DNA of 64,000 nucleotides, from contig NZ_JASOKT010000001.1 of the NCBI RefSeq assembly GCF_030216305.1, positions 62,001 to 126,000 on the forward strand. Direction: 5' to 3'. The DNA is from Actinotignum timonense. GTDB taxonomy: Bacteria > Actinomycetota > Actinomycetes > Actinomycetales > Actinomycetaceae. Shown here piece by piece: positions 46,739 to 54,995 of this stretch. Within the stretch, counting starts at the first letter, position 1, and each line of letters opens with the position of its first letter. Position numbers and translations under genes: made by a program. The notes under the pieces are model-generated. The model ran no database searches, had not been told where the DNA came from, and saw only the letters and a list, made by a program, of their open reading frames with translations.

Positions 46739-47726
46739 ATGAGGTACGACGACGAGGTGGTGCTGGTGGACTCTGGTGTTGTGACGCGGGATGGGCTTTC
46801 TGCGCGGGATATTGATGCGCTCGACGCCGCAAAACTGTATTACTCCGGACTCAGCCAGGACGAGGTAGCCCAGCGCATGCACCTGGCCCGTTCCACGATC
46901 TCCAAGTTGCTCAGCCACGCCCGCAAGCGCGGCTTTGTGCGGATTACCGTGAACGATCCGCGCGAAGATGACGCGTTCCTGTGCGCGCGGTTGAGTGAGC
47001 GCTTCAATTTATTGGATGTGCGCCTGGTCAGCCCGCCCAGTTCCGCGCCGGAAGATGTGCGCGAGGCCCTCGGGCGGGTGGGCGCGCAGGTGCTCAGTGA
47101 ACAGATTCGCGACGGCGACGCTATTGGCATCTGCCTCTCGCGCACCACCGAAGCGGTCCCGCCATATGCCCCGTATTCCGCGCAAAGGCGTGGCGATTAT
47201 TCAGCTCACGTGCTGTATTGGGGCGTGCGTGCGCACCATTGATGAAACGATGGTGATGGAGCGCATCGCCGCCTCCTGCGGCGGGCAGGCCGTATATTTC
47301 CAGCTTCCCGCTTTTCTTAGCGCCCAGCAACGTGAAGATCCGGATATTAAGGCACGTTTGCGGGCGACCCGCACCCAGCGGGCCAGCACCCGGGTGGTTC
47401 TCTATACGGTGGGGGATGCCCGCTCGAATCTGGCTTATCTGGCGGGCTTCCGCCTGGAGGATACGGATATGACGCGGCTGCTCACCACGTCGGTTGGTGA
47501 TATTTGCACCCATTTCATTACCGCGCAGGGCCGGGTATGCCTTCCGGATCTCAATAATCGTTCCACCGGGATTAGCCTGCCCGAATTACGCGAGAAGGAA
47601 CAAAAAATCCTGGTGGCCGGCGGGCCGGATAAACTCCAGGCTATTTATGCGGCGCTGGCTAATGGTTATGTGTCACGCCTGGTCACCGATGTGGGAACCG
47701 CGCGGGCTTTGACGATGATGAGCTAG
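46739..47726 (+). pseudogene. deoR: SorC/DeoR-type sugar-binding regulator, frameshifted
   Basis: The first frame encodes the N-terminal helix-turn-helix (LYYSGLSQDEVAQRMHLARS, then TISKLLSHARKRGFV) and the start of the SorC effector domain up to ICLSRTTEAV. The second frame continues from RHMPRIPRKGVAIIQLT to the C-terminal GDICTHFITAQG and LVTDVGTARAL. The switch is near 47156, where one base is missing (GAAGCGGTCCCGCC). SorC-type regulators control carbohydrate operons, and Bacillus DeoR of this family represses deoxyribonucleoside genes. The deo genes start 360 bases downstream, so this is their likely regulator. Whether the lesion is biological cannot be told from one sequence. Confidence 0.85.
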
Positions 47727-48088
47727 GCGCGTGGGGCTGAGGTTTCAGGCATGCGGGGCGGGCGTTTAAGGCGCGCGGGGCAGGCGTTTAACGCGCTCCC
47801 CGCGCCCGCGGAACATATGTTCCTTTCGCGAACATCGGTGGTAATATGGGCACGGCGCATTCGCGCAGCGGCGACTTTTCCGCGAGCTGGCGCGCTTATG
47901 GACGCTTCCGGTGCGTGGGGCGGTGAAGGGGCAGCGCGTGGCACTCGGCGGCGCTCTCACCTAGATTCACTCGTGAACACCGTAAAACGGTGTCGTATTA
48001 GTAGCGTGAGGCTGGTAGGGGAGACTACGGTTATGGAGTTTCCGGCTATCAGCGTGAGTCACGGTGGGAAACATACAAAGGAGTCATG
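47727..48088 (+). promoter_or_regulatory. deo operon control region
   Basis: The 362 bases between regulator and deoC hold no convincing gene. A hairpin with GCGCGGGG/CCCCGCGC arms (about 47772-47806) may end the regulator transcript. A 14-bp perfect palindrome GGAACATATGTTCC lies at 47810-47823, followed by GCGAACATC. A perfect repeat TTCAC-TC-GTGAA (47966-47977) overlaps a second, ACACCGT-AAA-ACGGTGT (47977-47993). These are candidate operators. AAAGGAG precedes deoC. Confidence 0.5.
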
Positions 48089-48763
48089 ATGCCCGCTCTC
48101 GATCATTATTCACGTCCCGCACAGCTCATCGACCACACTCTTTTGCGTGCCGATGCCCGCCGCGCCGAGATTGAAGAACTGTGCGCCCAGGCTCGCACCC
48201 TGGGAACCGCCTCGGTATGCGTCAATCCGGTGTGGGTGGAGACCTGCGCGAAGCTGCTTTCCGGTAGCGGTGTCAAAGTATGTACGGTTATTGGCTTCCC
48301 TTTGGGAGCCAGTAGCTCGGCAACCAAAGCCTTCGAAACCCAGGACGCCATCACGCACGGCGCTACCGAAGTCGATATGGTTATCGATCTTGGGGCCGCG
48401 CGCGATGGCCGCTGGGAAGACGTGGAAGCTGATATTGCCGCGGTGGTGGGGGCAGCGAAGCCGGCCGCGCTAGTCAAGGTCATTATTGAGATCTGCCTGC
48501 TGGGCGACGATGAGATCGTGCGGGCCTGCCAGGCCGCCCAGCGGGCCGGCGCTGATTTCGTGAAAACTTCGACAGGCTTTTCCTCCGGCGGGGCAACGGA
48601 ACACGCCGTCGCCCTTATGCGCGCAACAGTGGGGGAGCAGATGGGCGTGAAAGCCGCGGGCGGGATCCGCAGCGCCGCTGATTTCCGAGCGATGGTTGAA
48701 GCCGGAGCCACTCGCATCGGCGCTTCCGCGGGAGTCCAGATCCTCGCTGAACTACAGCGCTAA
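48089..48763 (+). CDS. deoC: deoxyribose-phosphate aldolase
   Basis: Cleaves 2-deoxyribose 5-phosphate to acetaldehyde and glyceraldehyde 3-phosphate. The 224-residue TIM-barrel enzyme has D96 in EVDMVID, the Schiff-base K159 in FVKTSTGFS and K188 in VKAAGGIR, all canonical. Two ATG codons are adjacent (48086, 48089); the second has the better spacing from AAAGGAG. It is the first gene of deoC-deoP-deoX-deoK. Confidence 0.97.
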   Translation: MPALDHYSRPAQLIDHTLLRADARRAEIEELCAQARTLGTASVCVNPVWVETCAKLLSGSGVKVCTVIGFPLGASSSATKAFETQDAITHGATEVDMVIDLGAARDGRWEDVEADIAAVVGAAKPAALVKVIIEICLLGDDEIVRACQAAQRAGADFVKTSTGFSSGGATEHAVALMRATVGEQMGVKAAGGIRSAADFRAMVEAGATRIGASAGVQILAELQR

Positions 48764-48797
48764 GCGCAAACACAATAACAACCGAATATTTCCTCCC

Positions 48798-48840
48798 GGG
48801 AGGTGGGGTGGCAGCGACGCCGCGGCCCACCACCCGCGGG
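48798..48840 (+). other. deoC-deoP intercistronic hairpin
   Basis: A 12-base palindrome CCTCCCGGGAGG is followed by GGTGGG and CCCACC arms about 20 bases apart. The stem-loop lies between deoC and the permease gene and could affect relative expression or mRNA stability. Confidence 0.4.
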
Positions 48841-48868
48841 CGGATATTGACAAAAAGAAGGACTACTC

Positions 48869-50272
48869 ATGTCACAACAATCGGGCAATGAAGCCCCTAT
48901 GCGGCCCGCAATAACGCTGCAAGAAGAATCCGGAGTTCCCAATACCACCTTCGGCCTCATTAAAGATCCCTCCCTCCAGCTCCGCGACGGTTATCTCAAC
49001 CGCACCCCGCTGCTCCAATACATTCTTATTTCTATTTGTTTCCCCCTGTGGGGAGCCGCGGCATCCCTCAATGACGTGCTCATTACCCAATTCAAATCAA
49101 TTTTCGAACTCTCGGATTTCGCTTCCGCCTTCGTGCAATCGGCTTTTTACGGCGGGTATTTCCTGCTGGCCATCCCGGCCTCGCGGGTGATCCGGAAGTG
49201 GTCGTATAAAACCGGGATCCTGGTGGGCCTGAGCTGCTATATCATCGGCTGCACGATGTTCTTCCCGGCCTCCCATATGGCAACCTATTCCGTGTTCCTG
49301 GCGGCGCTCTTCGCTATTGCTACCGGGCTTTCCTTCCTGGAGACCTCCTGCAATACCTACTCCACGATGATTGGCCCACGGCGCACCGCCACCCTGCGCC
49401 TCAATATTTCCCAAACCTTCTACCCACTGGGCTCAATTTTCGGAATTCTGCTCGGTAAATACCTGATTTTCACGGAAGGGGAGGCACTGCACAAGCAGCT
49501 TGATGACCTGAGCGGCCTGGAGAAAACCCAATTTGCACAGGAGATGCTCCAGCGCACTTTGCAGCCTTATAGGTTCATTATTCTGGTGCTCGCCGTCGTA
49601 CTTATTTTGGTGGCGCTCACGCAATTGCCGTCGTGTAAACCGCTCAACGCCGCGCACCACCAGTCCCGGGCGTCTATCGGCGAAACGCTGCGCTATCTTC
49701 TCCACAATAAGCGCTTCGGCACCGGGATTCTCACCCAATTCCTCTACGTGGGTATGCAGACGGCGGTGTGGTCTTTCACGATTCGCCTCGCCCTCACCCT
49801 CGATACTTCCATTAATGAACGCACCGCCAGTAACTACATGGTGTGGGCTTTCGCGGCGTTCTTTACCGGGAAATTCATCGCGAATATTCTCATGACGAAG
49901 CTGAACGAAAACCTGGTGCTCGTGCTCTATTCCCTGGCCGGGGTGGCGGCCCTCAGCTACGTGGTGCTGGTGCCGAATATGACGGCGGTCTACGCCGCCA
50001 TCGTGACCTCCGGGCTTTTCGGGCCGTGCTGGGCCACCATTTATTCGCGTACCCTCGACGCCATCGAGGACAAGCGGCATACGGAAACCGGTGGCGCGGT
50101 TATTGTTATGTCCATTATCGGTGGCGCGGTGATCCCCGTTATTCAAGGCTTGGTCTCGGATAAGACCGGGTCGATGCAAACATCCTTCATCGTGTCACTG
50201 TGCTGCTTCGTGGCGGTGCTCATCTACTTCTTCTCTATTTATCGTAAAGATCGCGCTGGCGTTGCGGCCTGA
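48869..50272 (+). CDS. deoP: FucP-family MFS permease, probably for deoxyribose
   Basis: A 467-residue major facilitator of the fucose permease (FHS) family with about twelve membrane helices. Family features are PLLQYILISICFPLWG, QSAFYGGYFLLAIPAS, SFLETSCNTYSTMIGP, and the helix-seven region (GTGILTQFLYVGMQTAVWSF). In Salmonella the deoxyribose permease DeoP belongs to this family and is encoded with deoK and deoX, as here. The ATG at 48869 follows AAGAAGGA. Deoxyribose as substrate is inferred from operon content. Confidence 0.85.
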   Translation: MSQQSGNEAPMRPAITLQEESGVPNTTFGLIKDPSLQLRDGYLNRTPLLQYILISICFPLWGAAASLNDVLITQFKSIFELSDFASAFVQSAFYGGYFLLAIPASRVIRKWSYKTGILVGLSCYIIGCTMFFPASHMATYSVFLAALFAIATGLSFLETSCNTYSTMIGPRRTATLRLNISQTFYPLGSIFGILLGKYLIFTEGEALHKQLDDLSGLEKTQFAQEMLQRTLQPYRFIILVLAVVLILVALTQLPSCKPLNAAHHQSRASIGETLRYLLHNKRFGTGILTQFLYVGMQTAVWSFTIRLALTLDTSINERTASNYMVWAFAAFFTGKFIANILMTKLNENLVLVLYSLAGVAALSYVVLVPNMTAVYAAIVTSGLFGPCWATIYSRTLDAIEDKRHTETGGAVIVMSIIGGAVIPVIQGLVSDKTGSMQTSFIVSLCCFVAVLIYFFSIYRKDRAGVAA

Positions 50273-50325
50273 CCCCGCACCATCGTGTTTTTGAGACGTC
50301 ACTGTTATGAACAAAGGAGATCATT

Positions 50326-51423
50326 ATGACGTTCACTATTAATCTGCGTGAGGATCAGTTCACCGAGGCGCCGCGCTGCCTGGCCGAATCCCCAGAGTTT
50401 CGGGTGATTGCGCAGCGCTATCCTTCGGGCGTTGCGGCGCTCACCGTGCATAATTCCCGCGGATATATTGAAGTTCTTCCGTTTATGGGCGGCATCATCT
50501 GGGATGCCAATTTTGACGGTATCTCGCTGCGCATGAAAAATATGTTCAGCCAGCCGCGCCCCGCCCGCGAGATTTCGGATACCTACGGCTGTTTCGCTTT
50601 CCATTCCGGATTGCTTGCGGCCGGCTGCCCGAGCCCGGACGATACTCACGTGCTACACGGGGAGTTTTCTTGCGCCACGATGGATCGCGCGTGGATTGAG
50701 ATCGATGGTTGTGGGAACGACGGCGCTATTCGGCTTGCGTCCACCTACGAATACGCACGTGGTTTTGGCGATCATTACCGTGCCACGCCCACGGTTTCCC
50801 TAGGTGCCGGGGCCACCGATTTCACCATCGGTATGGACGTGGAGAATCTTTCTCCCTGCCAGCCGATGCCGCTCCAGTACATGTGCCATATGAATTATGC
50901 TTTCGTGCCCGGCGGCACCATGCGCCAGTCGCTCCCGGCGGGCAGTTTCCAATTGCGCCGCTCCATTCCCGCGCACGTCACGCCCACGCCGGAATGGACT
51001 GAGTTGAATAACCGGATTATCGCCGGTGACATTGATGCGGATTCCTTGGAAGGTGCGGAGAGCTTCAATCCGGAGATCGTGTACTTCGCCGATGATCTGC
51101 CCCGTTACGGGCAGAGCGCGCGTTTTGAGCTTGCGGCCCCGGAGGGGCACGCTTTCTTCACAGAATTTTCGACGGCGCAATTCCCCGTGGCGACCCGGTG
51201 GATCCTCTGGACTTTAGACCAGCAGGTGGCTGCTTTTGTTCTTCCGGGAACCAGCCGGCCTGAAGGTTTCCTGGCCGCTAAGGAGGCTGGCACCCTCATC
51301 TGGGTGGAACCTGGCGGAACCCGGAGTTTCCGGGTCCATACTGGCCTGGTACCGGAAGGGCAGGCCGCGGAGCTTTCTCATTCCCGCAGCGCGAAGAACG
51401 ATACAGCAGAAGAGGCACACTAA
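50326..51423 (+). CDS. deoX: DUF4432 aldose-epimerase-like protein (DeoX-like)
   Basis: A 365-residue protein of the DUF4432 family, related to aldose 1-epimerases. DeoX of the Salmonella deoxyribose operon is of this kind; a role as deoxyribose mutarotase has been considered but is not established. Recognisable segments are VLPFMGGIIWDANFDG near residue 45, DTYGCFAFHSGLLAAGCPSP near 85, LHGEFSC, MPLQYMCHMNY near 180 and a C-terminal VEPGGTRSFRVHTG. AAAGGAG precedes the ATG. The stop overlaps the kinase start (TAATG). Confidence 0.82.
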   Translation: MTFTINLREDQFTEAPRCLAESPEFRVIAQRYPSGVAALTVHNSRGYIEVLPFMGGIIWDANFDGISLRMKNMFSQPRPAREISDTYGCFAFHSGLLAAGCPSPDDTHVLHGEFSCATMDRAWIEIDGCGNDGAIRLASTYEYARGFGDHYRATPTVSLGAGATDFTIGMDVENLSPCQPMPLQYMCHMNYAFVPGGTMRQSLPAGSFQLRRSIPAHVTPTPEWTELNNRIIAGDIDADSLEGAESFNPEIVYFADDLPRYGQSARFELAAPEGHAFFTEFSTAQFPVATRWILWTLDQQVAAFVLPGTSRPEGFLAAKEAGTLIWVEPGGTRSFRVHTGLVPEGQAAELSHSRSAKNDTAEEAH

Positions 51424-52331
51424 TGGATATCGCAGTAATCGGCTCGAATATGGTCGATCTTATTTCCTATATCAACCGCATGCCGGGAGACGGCGAAACC
51501 GTGGAGGCGCCCGATTTTGCGCTCGGCTGCGGTGGGAAGGGAGCTAATCAAGCGGTGGCCGCCGCACGCCTGGGTTCGGCGGTGCGGATGGTGACCCGGG
51601 TGGGTAATGACCTCTTTGCCGATAATACAGTTGCGAATTTCGAGCGAAACGGGATTGATACCACCTACGTGCTGCGTACCGCGGCAACATCTGGGGTGGC
51701 TCCTATTTTCGTCAATCCGGATTCCCAGAATTCCATCATTATTGTGCAGGGCGCTAATTCCTTGCTAACTCCGGCCGATATTGATGCCGCAGCGGCGGAG
51801 ATTTCCAGGTGCAAACTGATTGTTTTGCAGTTGGAAATTCCCCTGGAAACGGTCTATTACGCTATCGAGTTCGGGGTGAAACACGGTATTGATGTGCTTC
51901 TCAACCCGGCGCCGGCCCAGCCGGATCTGCTGCTCTCTCGGGTACGAGCCTGCACCTATTTCACACCTAATGAAAGTGAGCTATCGCTGCTCACCGGAAT
52001 GCCGGTAGAAACTATCCCGGATGTTCGCAATGCCGCGCATACTTTGCTGGAGGCGGGGATGCGCAACGTTATTGTGACGCTCGGCGGTAGGGGAGTGCTC
52101 TGGGTGGCCGATGGCGTGGATATGCTGTTGCCGGCAACGCCGGTGGAAGCGGTGGATACCACCGGTGCGGGCGATGCCTTTATCGGGTGTTTCTCCCATT
52201 ATGTGGTGGCCACTGGCGATATTGAGTACTCCTTGCGGATGGCTAATCGCTACGCTGCTGATTCGGTAACGAAACGCGGCACCCAAACCTCCTACGCCAG
52301 TAAGGAGGAATTCGCTCTCCTGCACAGCTAA
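51423..52331 (+). CDS. deoK: ribokinase-family kinase, probably deoxyribokinase
   Basis: PfkB-family kinase of 302 residues, probably phosphorylating 2-deoxyribose at O5 to give the DeoC substrate. It has the N-terminal DIAVIGSNMVDLISYINRMP and the sugar-binding GCGGKGANQAVAAARLG (residues about 36-52), typical of ribokinases, ATSGVAPIFVN, and the catalytic VDTTGAGDAFIGCFSHYV. Ribose as substrate cannot be excluded from sequence, but linkage to deoC and DeoP/DeoX-like genes favours deoxyribose. Last gene of the operon. Confidence 0.85.
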   Translation: MDIAVIGSNMVDLISYINRMPGDGETVEAPDFALGCGGKGANQAVAAARLGSAVRMVTRVGNDLFADNTVANFERNGIDTTYVLRTAATSGVAPIFVNPDSQNSIIIVQGANSLLTPADIDAAAAEISRCKLIVLQLEIPLETVYYAIEFGVKHGIDVLLNPAPAQPDLLLSRVRACTYFTPNESELSLLTGMPVETIPDVRNAAHTLLEAGMRNVIVTLGGRGVLWVADGVDMLLPATPVEAVDTTGAGDAFIGCFSHYVVATGDIEYSLRMANRYAADSVTKRGTQTSYASKEEFALLHS

Positions 52332-52397
52332 ACGGCGGTAAAGGATAGGATCTGTACTCTGTTATATCCCCGCGCGGTGAGAGGCGCGTAGAAAGTG

Positions 52398-52432
52398 GCG
52401 GCCAGAGGCTCTTTCGGGAGCTTCCTGGCCGC
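52398..52432 (+). terminator. hairpin after the deo operon
   Basis: GCGGCCAG/CTGGCCGC stem (52398-52405 and 52425-52432) with an inner GCTC/GAGC stem. No T-run follows, so termination may be partial. Confidence 0.6.
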
Positions 52433-52498
52433 TGCTCCGCTATAGTGCCAATAAGAACAATGCCGCATACCGTACCGAGCCGTCCGTGAGGGGAAACA

Positions 52499-52879
52499 AT
52501 GGAGCAAGGCTGGGTTTTTCATCCCGAAGAAAAATATCAATTTGACCACGTATGGGATTACGACAACCGGCATCCTGATGCGCTTTACGAGATCAGCTTT
52601 TCTAATGGGGAATGTTACCGGGCGGTCTACTTCACCTCGTTCGAAAGTGATAACGCCGGTGAACTCGACATCGAAATGGACGATCCCCTCTACGACGAGT
52701 TCTTTGTAATCGTTTTCGAGATTTTGGAAATTGTCCATGACGGCCCGCGCCGGTATAGCAACTTCCTCGCGGTCGATTACCGGGATTTTCCGGAGAAGAT
52801 TATCGACATCACGACCAACACCGTGGTTTATCCGCTAAATTCGCTGACTCAGGCAACGATACCTACTATCCAAAACTGA
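52499..52879 (+). CDS. acidic protein of unknown function, paralogue 1
   Basis: A 126-residue acidic protein without signal peptide or membrane segment. It shares long conserved stretches with the next gene: HPDA-Y-I-F-G-Y, FESDNAGEL-IEMDDP-YDEFF, IVHDGPRR and DYRDFP-KIIDIT. The sequence looks like a small mixed alpha/beta fold with many Asp and Glu. Tandem acidic paralogues of this size are often immunity or antitoxin-like proteins, but no toxin gene is adjacent, so no function is claimed. GAGGGG lies six bases before the ATG. Confidence 0.75.
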   Translation: MEQGWVFHPEEKYQFDHVWDYDNRHPDALYEISFSNGECYRAVYFTSFESDNAGELDIEMDDPLYDEFFVIVFEILEIVHDGPRRYSNFLAVDYRDFPEKIIDITTNTVVYPLNSLTQATIPTIQN

Positions 52880-52920
52880 GGCCCCATCGCCCCCGCCACA
52901 CCGAGAAAGAGGGACAAAAA

Positions 52921-53286
52921 GTGACCGGCATCACCCATTCAGAGGAACGAGAGCAAGTAGATGTTCTTGAGGCGTACTACTGGGATCATCCAGATGCCCA
53001 GTATCGCATCGTTTTCGCCGATGGTGAGGAATATATAGGTATTTTTTTCGCGGCATTCGAAAGTGATAATGCCGGCGAGCTTGGGATTGAAATGGATGAT
53101 CCTCAATACGATGAATTCTTCGTCGTTGCGATTGAGATTGTGAGTATTGTTCACGATGGTCCCAGACGTCTCAACCAATACCTTTCGCTCGATTATCGGG
53201 ATTTTCCGCAGAAGATTATCGACATCACGAACGGTGTTGTGCTCTATCCACCCTCGCCGCATTCTCCGTGCAGTACCGTTCAATAG
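52921..53286 (+). CDS. acidic protein of unknown function, paralogue 2
   Basis: A 121-residue paralogue of the preceding gene, 41 bases downstream and probably co-transcribed. It keeps FESDNAGELGIEMDDPQYDEFF, IVHDGPRR and DYRDFPQKIIDIT, while the two N-termini and C-termini differ. The conserved middle suggests a functional core, with divergence at the ends. GTG start with AAAGAGGGA seven bases upstream. A hairpin follows directly after the stop. The family was not recognised. Confidence 0.75.
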   Translation: MTGITHSEEREQVDVLEAYYWDHPDAQYRIVFADGEEYIGIFFAAFESDNAGELGIEMDDPQYDEFFVVAIEIVSIVHDGPRRLNQYLSLDYRDFPQKIIDITNGVVLYPPSPHSPCSTVQ

Positions 53287-53288
53287 CA

Positions 53289-53338
53289 ATCCGCGGGGCC
53301 CGAGATGCTCACCAGGAACACCGCCAAACCCCGCGGAT
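53289..53338 (+). terminator. hairpin after the acidic gene pair
   Basis: A 10-bp perfect stem ATCCGCGGGG/CCCCGCGGAT (53289-53298 and 53329-53338) with a 30-base loop, starting two bases after the stop codon. No T-run. Confidence 0.5.
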
Positions 53339-53403
53339 CGCGTGATGTGCACTAGCGTTTCCGCTACCGCGTCATCATGAAATGTGAAATATAGGAACTG
53401 TTA

Positions 53404-54093
53404 TTAGATATAGGAACCGTCCGGCTGCGGGAAGAAGCCCACGTGGCTGTAGAACACCGTGAAGGACAGGAAGATCCACAGCATGCCCACGCCCCAGGTC
53501 AGGATGGCAGCGATACGCGCCACCCACTTGCTATCCGGAACGAAGGGGGAGAGGATCGCCGAAACCCCGGTACCCACGTACAGGAACATGACCAGCAGCG
53601 GCTCGATGAGCGATCCGGCCATGAGGCGCGCAACCGGCTCGATTTCCGGAGGACGCCACATACCGAAGTGCATACCCGCGATGCCGAAAAGCACCAGCCC
53701 GAAGCCACCGATAGCGGCAACGTAGAGAAGCGGACGCAGCGTGGCCACCAGATCGAGGGGGCGCACGCCCTTATCCGCAAGCTTTTCAGCACGCAGAATC
53801 GCAATACCGGCGATGAAGGTCAAAATCCCGTAGAAAGCGGCCGGCTCACCGAAGGTGATGTTATCAACGGAGCAGCAGAAAGCGCCGTCGATCTGGGCCA
53901 GCGGCCAGGTCAGGGTCATATGAATGCCGGTAATCCCCAGGAAGGCACCGGTAGCAACGAAAGTCCAGCCCCACCCGGCCAGGGTGCGGTGATTCGGGTT
54001 CGCAGCCACGCGGGCGAAAAGAACCACGAGCACCATAATCGCACCGGCAACGAGCGCCATGGTGGTGTTATACGTAATACCTTGCATGAGCAT
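53404..54093 (-). CDS. DUF981-family membrane protein
   Basis: A 229-residue protein with about six to seven hydrophobic segments, resembling the DUF981 family of unknown function. Recognisable stretches include ITGIHMTLTWPLAQ, FGEPAAFYGILTFIAG, and FGLVLFGIAGMHFGMWRPP. The conserved histidines in the membrane (GIHMTLTWP, GMHFGMW) could bind metal or heme, but this is speculation. AAGGAGG lies nine bases before the ATG at 54093, overlapping the stop of the upstream gene. It forms a two-gene unit with 54100-54351. Confidence 0.75.
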   Translation of the reverse strand: MLMQGITYNTTMALVAGAIMVLVVLFARVAANPNHRTLAGWGWTFVATGAFLGITGIHMTLTWPLAQIDGAFCCSVDNITFGEPAAFYGILTFIAGIAILRAEKLADKGVRPLDLVATLRPLLYVAAIGGFGLVLFGIAGMHFGMWRPPEIEPVARLMAGSLIEPLLVMFLYVGTGVSAILSPFVPDSKWVARIAAILTWGVGMLWIFLSFTVFYSHVGFFPQPDGSYI

Positions 54094-54099
54094 GGCCCG

Positions 54100-54351
54100 T
54101 TACCTCCTTTCCGAAAGCAGGAATTGGCGGATGGACATCAAGGCGATGGAAGCGGCAAAAGTGATGCACCAGCTCAGGACGCCAAGATCCTGCCCGGTAC
54201 TTCCGCTTGCCGTGGCCCAGAAGACCAGCCCGATAACGAGTCCAAGCGCGAGGACAACCCAGGTGGCTTTAGCGAGGAGCGACGCCCACCTGGCAACCTT
54301 GTGCTCCTCTAGGTCAGTGGGGATGCCACTGAAATCTTGATGATTTTCCAT
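54100..54351 (-). CDS. small two-helix membrane protein
   Basis: An 83-residue protein with a hydrophilic N-terminus and two membrane segments (about residues 27-47 and 58-76). It precedes the DUF981 gene with only six bases between them, so the two products may act together. No family was recognised. No ribosome-binding site is seen; TATGCT lies six bases before the ATG, which fits a leaderless transcript. Confidence 0.65.
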   Translation of the reverse strand: MENHQDFSGIPTDLEEHKVARWASLLAKATWVVLALGLVIGLVFWATASGSTGQDLGVLSWCITFAASIALMSIRQFLLSERR

Positions 54352-54592
54352 GTGTCAAGCATAACTTAAATCGCCCAGACTTTTATCAGCTTGCGTGGAG
54401 CATTTCTTCGGACAATAGTCCCGTGTGACGCAAATCGCTGAAAACGCGCCATTTTTGCGAAATTTTAGTTGTAGTACGACGACGCTGCGTGTCTCACCAC
54501 CCGGAATGGACTCAGCAGCACGCCAGTACAGCAACCCGGTATAAGAAAATTCCCGCGTCACAGGCGGACCTATGACGCGGGACATCACAACG
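54352..54592. other. gene-free stretch between the small membrane gene and tRNA-Pro
   Basis: Nothing coding is supported here. It carries the promoter side of the minus-strand membrane gene pair, another ACGACGACG word near 54475, and the tRNA terminator at 54541-54582. Confidence 0.5.
54541..54582 (-). terminator. terminator of tRNA-Pro
   Basis: TCCCGCGTCA/TGACGCGGGA 10-bp perfect stem (54551-54560 and 54573-54582), followed on the minus strand by ATTTTCTTAT. Confidence 0.9.
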
Positions 54593-54666
<74 letters not shown>

Positions 54667-54995
54667 AAGCGATAAGAAAACTTAGCGCTATCCCCGCCCC
54701 AATAACCGGATTTCAACATCAGGTCATCGCCACGTGGACCACATGAGATTACCTCATACGAACAGAAAAAGACAAATCCCAGAAGGTGACATAGCCCGCT
54801 CTTCGCGCGGTGCTGCGATATGCCCTGGGCCGTGTGGCGATAAGTAGAGCGCAGCATCGCGACATGTACGGCACAGCGCCGCAATACGCCTCGCGCCGGA
54901 TGATCTCACTAGAGTTATAGCCCCAAATCGTTATAGGATTGTTACCGATAAAGAGGCGCCGGAGGGAGTTCTCCAGGGCAGTGAAGGAGAGGCAT
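54667..54995. other. tRNA-Pro / garA divergent intergenic region
   Basis: These 329 bases hold no supported gene. They must contain the tRNA promoter on the minus strand and the garA promoter on the plus strand. A TTATAG word occurs twice on the plus strand (near 54915 and 54931) and could supply -10 elements. GAAGGAGAGG precedes the garA start. Confidence 0.45.

Noticed and set aside
47810..47823. Palindrome GGAACATATGTTCC as an SOS (LexA) box
   Set aside because: The GAAC-N4-GTTC core matches, but both flanking bases differ from the CGAAC/GTTCG consensus and no damage-response gene follows; an operator of the deo operon is more likely.
47751..48089. 112-codon plus-strand frame in the deo leader
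   Set aside because: Low-complexity Arg/Ala-rich product without a ribosome-binding site, covering palindromes and the deoC ribosome-binding site.
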